Source: Thermoplasmata archaeon (GTDB taxonomy: Archaea; Thermoplasmatota; Thermoplasmata; Lutacidiplasmatales; UBA184). Taken from it: a DNA stretch of 8,249 nucleotides. Of the stretch, positions 4,892 to 8,249 are shown one piece after another. The stretch lies in the NCBI GenBank assembly GCA_030039995.1, contig JASHUL010000226.1:1-8249 (forward strand), in the 5' to 3' direction. The notes below the pieces were generated by a model that saw only the letters and a program-made list of their open reading frames with translations, searched no databases and was not told where the DNA came from. Position numbers and translations under genes: made by a program. Each line of letters opens with the position of its first letter. Position 1 is the first letter of the stretch.

Positions 4892-7066
4892 TCAGACCGC
4901 TCTGGGGGGCCCGACTTCGTTAATCGTCAGCCCCCCGAATGTCAGGTCTCCATCCCACCTTTGGAGGCCCGCGATGATCTGTGAGAGTACCACGGGGGAG
5001 CCGAGGTACCCACGTTCGGTCACGGCGGTCCAGGTGTTGATGGCGGTGAAGTTTCGACTCGTGACGTTCCATGGCGTGGTTACGGGGTTGTCGATGTGGA
5101 GCAGATTCGAAGGGGCCAGTGTAGAGGTCTCGAAGAGAAAGGTGAAATTGTAATCCCCCGGGGTCAGAAACGGCACCGATCCCGTCCAGGCCACGTTGGA
5201 CATCTCCGATCCGGGATTGGTAGCGATCAGGTTCCCGTTCGGCAAACGTTGACCGACGTTGCCGGGTCCGAACGACTTCGCAGCCATGTGACTGGAGAAC
5301 GGGACGAAGTAGAGCAGCGGACCGGTATAACCGGTCTCGAGCAGCATCAATCCGGAAGCCTCCGCTACGAATCCGGCGGCCCCTTCGCCATAGAGCGTGC
5401 TGATCATGTCGAACATGCTCGCGTTCGCATAGTAGTAGTACTGAAGGTGGTACGGGTTGGCCACCAGGTAGTCGATGCGGGCCCCGGTCCAAGTGCCGGT
5501 CGACGTGTCCAGTATCTCGAAGCCCGTCCCTTGGGGATCCAGCGTGAAGTTGGCAATCGTGGGCACCATTGCGGTTCCGTAGGGAAGGGCTCGCGGCAAG
5601 AGCATCGGCATGTCTTCCTGGATGACCACGTACGGATCATCGGCCGGGACGTAACTCGCGATTCGGGTGAATTCATTGTAGAATGTCCAGTTCACATCGA
5701 TCTGCTGCGCCAGGTCGAAGTTCACGGGAGTGTATCCATTGAACGGGGAGAACGGCTCGAACGCCAACGCCAGGACCGCGATCGAGCCGGCCATGACCAC
5801 AAACCCCCGGCGTTCGGGGGTTCCCGGTAGACGCCAACGCCGAACGGTACGGCCGGAAGTCGTCGGGGCGGATTTGGGCGACGAACCTCCGGGTAGTCGG
5901 GACCGGAACCGCCCCAACCCCTCGACTCCCACGAGATAGACGAACGGGGCGAACATGACCCCGTACTGCGCTGTCAGGAGGACCGGAAAGTAGAACACGT
6001 AGTAGTTCGCGACGAACATGTAAACGAGGAACGGTAGCAGGAACACCGGCCAGCGTCGGGCATAGGGCAGCAGCGGCGCGATTGGTCCGACGATCAAGAC
6101 CACGGTGATGAGTTTCAGATCTAGGGCGTTGAGCACGCTCCCCCCGAAGTAGTGAGTTTGGAACGTCGGTCCCACCGTGGCCGCCGGGGCGATCAGCTGG
6201 AACGCGATGAAGTAGGCGAGGGCGATCGCCCCTAGGGCCACCGCGAATCTCACCGCCGCCGGGTCCAGTCCCGGCCGGTTTCGAATCAGAAGGACGAACT
6301 CCTCCACGACGAGCACGAAAGCAAAGAGAAGGGCGTACCCCATGAACGGATAGCGCGTCAAGCCTGAGAGCAGGAACAGGGGGGCGGATATCCAGTAGTT
6401 GCGGCGCAGGAAGTAGAAGTAGCCGGTCAGAAAGAGGATCGGAAAGAAGGCTTCGACATGAAAGTCGTACCAATTCACTCCGATGATGCCGAAGTAGATC
6501 AGGTAGCTCAGCGCGAGAATCAGCGAAGTCGTGTGCGCGATGTTCGAATACCGCGCGATACCGTAGATTGGGAAGACCGAGGCGCCGATGAGCAGGGTCT
6601 GAAACACCAGACCGAACGGGTAGCCGGTCCATGGGAGCCAAAACAGAGGAAGACGGATTCCTTCCAACAGTCCCACATAGGCAAAGTAGAGCGCGGACCA
6701 GCTGTTGTGGGTGATTTGCCAGAACTCGGTGTACGTGATGCCGAGATCGTACACCTGGGCGTTGAACGCGTAAAACTTGAGGATACTGATCGTCGACCAT
6801 ACGATCGCGTACACGAGAAGCCCGACCAGCAAGAGAAGGACATCCCGGCGGGGCCAGGTTGGCGAGTCGTTGGGCCGCGGAGATGGTGGGTTCGCCGAGG
6901 GAGTTCGAAGGACCCCAAAGAATCGAACGACCGCCCCGGGAAAGGATGCTATCCATCGCTCTATTCGAGCGCGGCCCGAGGCCGGTCGGCGACTCGGTGT
7001 CGTGCCGATTCCCTCGGGCGGATCCCCGGACATGGCTCCTGCGCGGACGCCTGACGCGATAACCAT
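4892..7066 (-). CDS. Polytopic DUF2079-like membrane protein with large C-terminal extracytoplasmic domain
   Basis: The 724-residue product has a polar, proline-rich N-terminus (1-73), then about eleven hydrophobic segments, roughly between 75 and 436. After the first comes NAQVYDLGITYTEFWQ (102-117), matching the F/Y-D-L-G-I signature of DUF2079. NWYDFHVEAFFP (198-209) matches its later D-F-H...P motif. DUF2079 proteins resemble GT-C glycosyltransferases, with an acidic motif in the first outer loop, so D107 and the H203/E205 pair are candidate functional residues. A basic linker (385-420) precedes a last hydrophobic segment (421-436). Residues 440-724 form a soluble domain, very aromatic and Asn/Thr-rich, probably beta-sandwich at its end. 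Six N-x-S/T sequons occur there. The ATG at 7066 is used; ATG 7033 is an alternative with AGGAG just upstream. The divergent DPM1-like neighbour suggests a lipid-linked sugar as substrate, which is inference. Confidence 0.85.
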   Translation of the reverse strand: MVIASGVRAGAMSGDPPEGIGTTPSRRPASGRARIERWIASFPGAVVRFFGVLRTPSANPPSPRPNDSPTWPRRDVLLLLVGLLVYAIVWSTISILKFYAFNAQVYDLGITYTEFWQITHNSWSALYFAYVGLLEGIRLPLFWLPWTGYPFGLVFQTLLIGASVFPIYGIARYSNIAHTTSLILALSYLIYFGIIGVNWYDFHVEAFFPILFLTGYFYFLRRNYWISAPLFLLSGLTRYPFMGYALLFAFVLVVEEFVLLIRNRPGLDPAAVRFAVALGAIALAYFIAFQLIAPAATVGPTFQTHYFGGSVLNALDLKLITVVLIVGPIAPLLPYARRWPVFLLPFLVYMFVANYYVFYFPVLLTAQYGVMFAPFVYLVGVEGLGRFRSRLPGGSSPKSAPTTSGRTVRRWRLPGTPERRGFVVMAGSIAVLALAFEPFSPFNGYTPVNFDLAQQIDVNWTFYNEFTRIASYVPADDPYVVIQEDMPMLLPRALPYGTAMVPTIANFTLDPQGTGFEILDTSTGTWTGARIDYLVANPYHLQYYYYANASMFDMISTLYGEGAAGFVAEASGLMLLETGYTGPLLYFVPFSSHMAAKSFGPGNVGQRLPNGNLIATNPGSEMSNVAWTGSVPFLTPGDYNFTFLFETSTLAPSNLLHIDNPVTTPWNVTSRNFTAINTWTAVTERGYLGSPVVLSQIIAGLQRWDGDLTFGGLTINEVGPPRAV

Positions 7067-7335
7067 TCCACGCAGGGGATTTCAGTCCTTCGTTGAAATG
7101 GGTCCGGTTAGGTCAGAAAATTGATCACAAGCCCCCGACTCGCCGGAACCGCCGACCCGAAACGACGCCCCTTAGGCCATGACGGCCTCGAAAAACTCGC
7201 GAGTCAACGCTGCTCGCCGGTGCGGCGCTAGGGAAATGTCGAAACAACGACAGATATCTTTATGCGGACCTCCTCGCCCTGATAAGGAAACGCCGGGGTC
7301 CGGGTCAGGGTCGCGGGCGACGTGGCGAACACACG
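7067..7335. promoter_or_regulatory. Divergent promoter region between the DUF2079-like and glycosyltransferase genes
   Basis: These 269 bases contain no convincing gene. For the plus-strand glycosyltransferase, ATATCTTTATG (7254-7264) is the best TATA-like box in the window and predicts a leader of about 50 bases before the ATG at 7336. For the minus-strand gene, two AT-rich spots are possible: TCAATTTTC (7116-7124) and CATTTCAAC (7091-7099). The second is at the short-leader distance seen for the GYD and pirin-like genes. In between lie an inverted repeat AGGCC-ATGAC-GGCCT (7174-7188) and the palindrome ACTCGCGAGT (7195-7204). Either could be an operator, but such short GC-rich repeats are expected by chance in this base composition. 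Confidence 0.42.
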
Positions 7336-8196
7336 ATGATCGAGGCGGAAGCGCGATTCGAATCGCTGACGTCTTTCGCACCCGCGCGGGCGACGTTCTC
7401 GGTCCCCCGATCGCCGGTGCCCGAGCTCACCATTGTGCTCGCCACCCTGAACGAGCGCGTGAGTCTGCCGGTGCTGGTCGACCAACTTCTCCAGGCGCCC
7501 TTGCCCCCCCTCGAGATCGTCGTCGTCGACGACGGTAGCCGAGACGGAACGCGCGAATATCTGTCTACGGTCGCGCGAGAGGACCGTCGAGTACGTCCGA
7601 TTTTCCATGAGGGGGCCCAGACGCTGCTAAAGGCACACGCGCAAGGAATCGCGGCCGCCCGTGGTGACCTCGTCGTCGTGATGGACGCCGACTTGCAGCA
7701 CAACCCGGCGGACGTCCCGCGAATCGTGGATCTGTTGCTCAAGGGGAACGATTTGGTGGTCGCGTCCCGGTATGCGCCCGGGGGGTCTCCCGGGGTGCGA
7801 TCGCCCCTCCGTTCGTGCATATCGCTCGGGGCCGAGACCTTGACGCGAGTGTTGCTGCCCGAAGCTCGGTCGGTGTCGGACCCGCTATCGGGCTTTTACG
7901 GATTCCGTCGAGGATACTACCGCGCGATCAATCCTGAGTATCGCGGCTACGAGCTTCTGCCGTTCGTTCTTGGGATGATGAGGGGTCGGCCAGTCACCGA
8001 AGTGCCGTACGTCTTCGAGTCGAGACGAGCGGGCAAGAGCAAGATTGTCACGAGAGACTTGTCATTCATCCGAGTGTTTCTCACGGAGCTCGTCCTGGCG
8101 GCGCGGGTGGGGCGCGAACGGGGGGACCTACCTGAGGGGCCGCCAGCGTCCTCATCGGCCGTCCCGCCGGGGATTCGCGGTCGGGTCGAGCCGTAG
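7336..8196 (+). CDS. DPM1-like family 2 glycosyltransferase (polyprenyl-phosphate sugar synthase)
   Basis: The 286-residue GT-A protein should move a sugar from a nucleotide donor to dolichyl or polyprenyl phosphate at the cytoplasmic membrane face. It shows LTIVLATLNE (31-40), EIVVVDDGSRDGT (60-72), MDADLQHNP (116-124, with the DAD metal motif) and LVVASRY. VSDPLSGFYGFRR, GYELLPFVLG, and EVPYVFESRRAGKSKI follow, the typical late motifs of DPM1-type enzymes. No C-terminal transmembrane pair is present, so it resembles the soluble or peripheral DPM1 type rather than fused archaeal forms. The sugar (mannose, glucose or other) cannot be read from sequence. The ATG at 7336 adds about 28 residues before the first beta strand; GTG 7417 is a possible shorter start, and neither has a clear ribosome site. 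The divergent DUF2079-like membrane protein is a plausible user of the lipid-linked sugar. Confidence 0.92.
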   Translation: MIEAEARFESLTSFAPARATFSVPRSPVPELTIVLATLNERVSLPVLVDQLLQAPLPPLEIVVVDDGSRDGTREYLSTVAREDRRVRPIFHEGAQTLLKAHAQGIAAARGDLVVVMDADLQHNPADVPRIVDLLLKGNDLVVASRYAPGGSPGVRSPLRSCISLGAETLTRVLLPEARSVSDPLSGFYGFRRGYYRAINPEYRGYELLPFVLGMMRGRPVTEVPYVFESRRAGKSKIVTRDLSFIRVFLTELVLAARVGRERGDLPEGPPASSSAVPPGIRGRVEP

Positions 8197-8249
8197 ACGT
8201 CCGGCCGGCATGGCGGAGCGCCGGGTCACGGGAGCCCGCACGCGCTAGT

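Noticed and set aside
7174..7204. Inverted repeat AGGCC-ATGAC-GGCCT followed by an A-run as a terminator or attachment site
   Set aside because: The A-run is on the wrong side for a minus-strand terminator, the plus strand has no gene ending there, and no second copy or mobile element is present.
8197..8249. ATG at 8210 as the start of a next gene
   Set aside because: The frame closes after twelve codons at 8246-8248, so nothing can be supported in the last 53 bases.
1..8249. CRISPR array, insertion sequence or defence/toxin-antitoxin system
   Set aside because: No spaced direct repeats, transposase motifs, terminal inverted repeats or recognisable defence domains were found on either strand.

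Overview
The window is GC-rich DNA, most likely from an archaeal chromosome. The clues are a DUF2079-type membrane protein, a DPM1-like glycosyltransferase, a long-form RmlA with a C-terminal beta-helix, and AT-rich TATA-like boxes about 35 bases ahead of several starts, which would give very short leaders. A high-GC Thermoplasmata-like lineage fits best. This is an inference from gene style, not from a marker gene, and a GC-rich bacterium is not excluded.

Layout. (1) 1-1298, plus strand: the C-terminal end of an RmlD-like dTDP-sugar reductase, overlapping by ATGA with a full rmlA-type glucose-1-phosphate thymidylyltransferase. This is the end of an activated deoxysugar operon that continues to the left. 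(2) 1321-3144, minus strand: a MoaD/ThiS-type ubiquitin-fold protein ending in Gly-Gly, then 11 bases later a soluble five-box BNR/Asp-box beta-propeller protein, then a GYD-domain protein that seems to have its own promoter. (3) 3354-3866, plus strand: an HxlR-family regulator, divergent from the MoaD-like gene. (4) 4054-4737, minus strand: a pirin-like bicupin lacking one usual metal ligand. (5) 4892-7066, minus strand: a large polytopic DUF2079-like protein with a roughly 280-residue C-terminal domain rich in N-glycosylation sequons. (6) 7336-8196, plus strand: a soluble DPM1-like family 2 glycosyltransferase, divergent from the DUF2079 gene. The last 53 bases hold no recognisable gene.

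Two themes appear. The two ends concern surface glycan synthesis: nucleotide-sugar supply on the left, and polyprenyl-phosphate sugar plus a membrane protein that may use it on the right. The middle carries small cytoplasmic proteins (a Gly-Gly carrier, a propeller, GYD, HxlR and a pirin) that could belong to a sulfur, redox or stress response. The most interesting item is the tightly linked pair of a Gly-Gly ubiquitin-like protein and a beta-propeller beside a cysteine-bearing HxlR regulator. Its biochemical role is not known to me.
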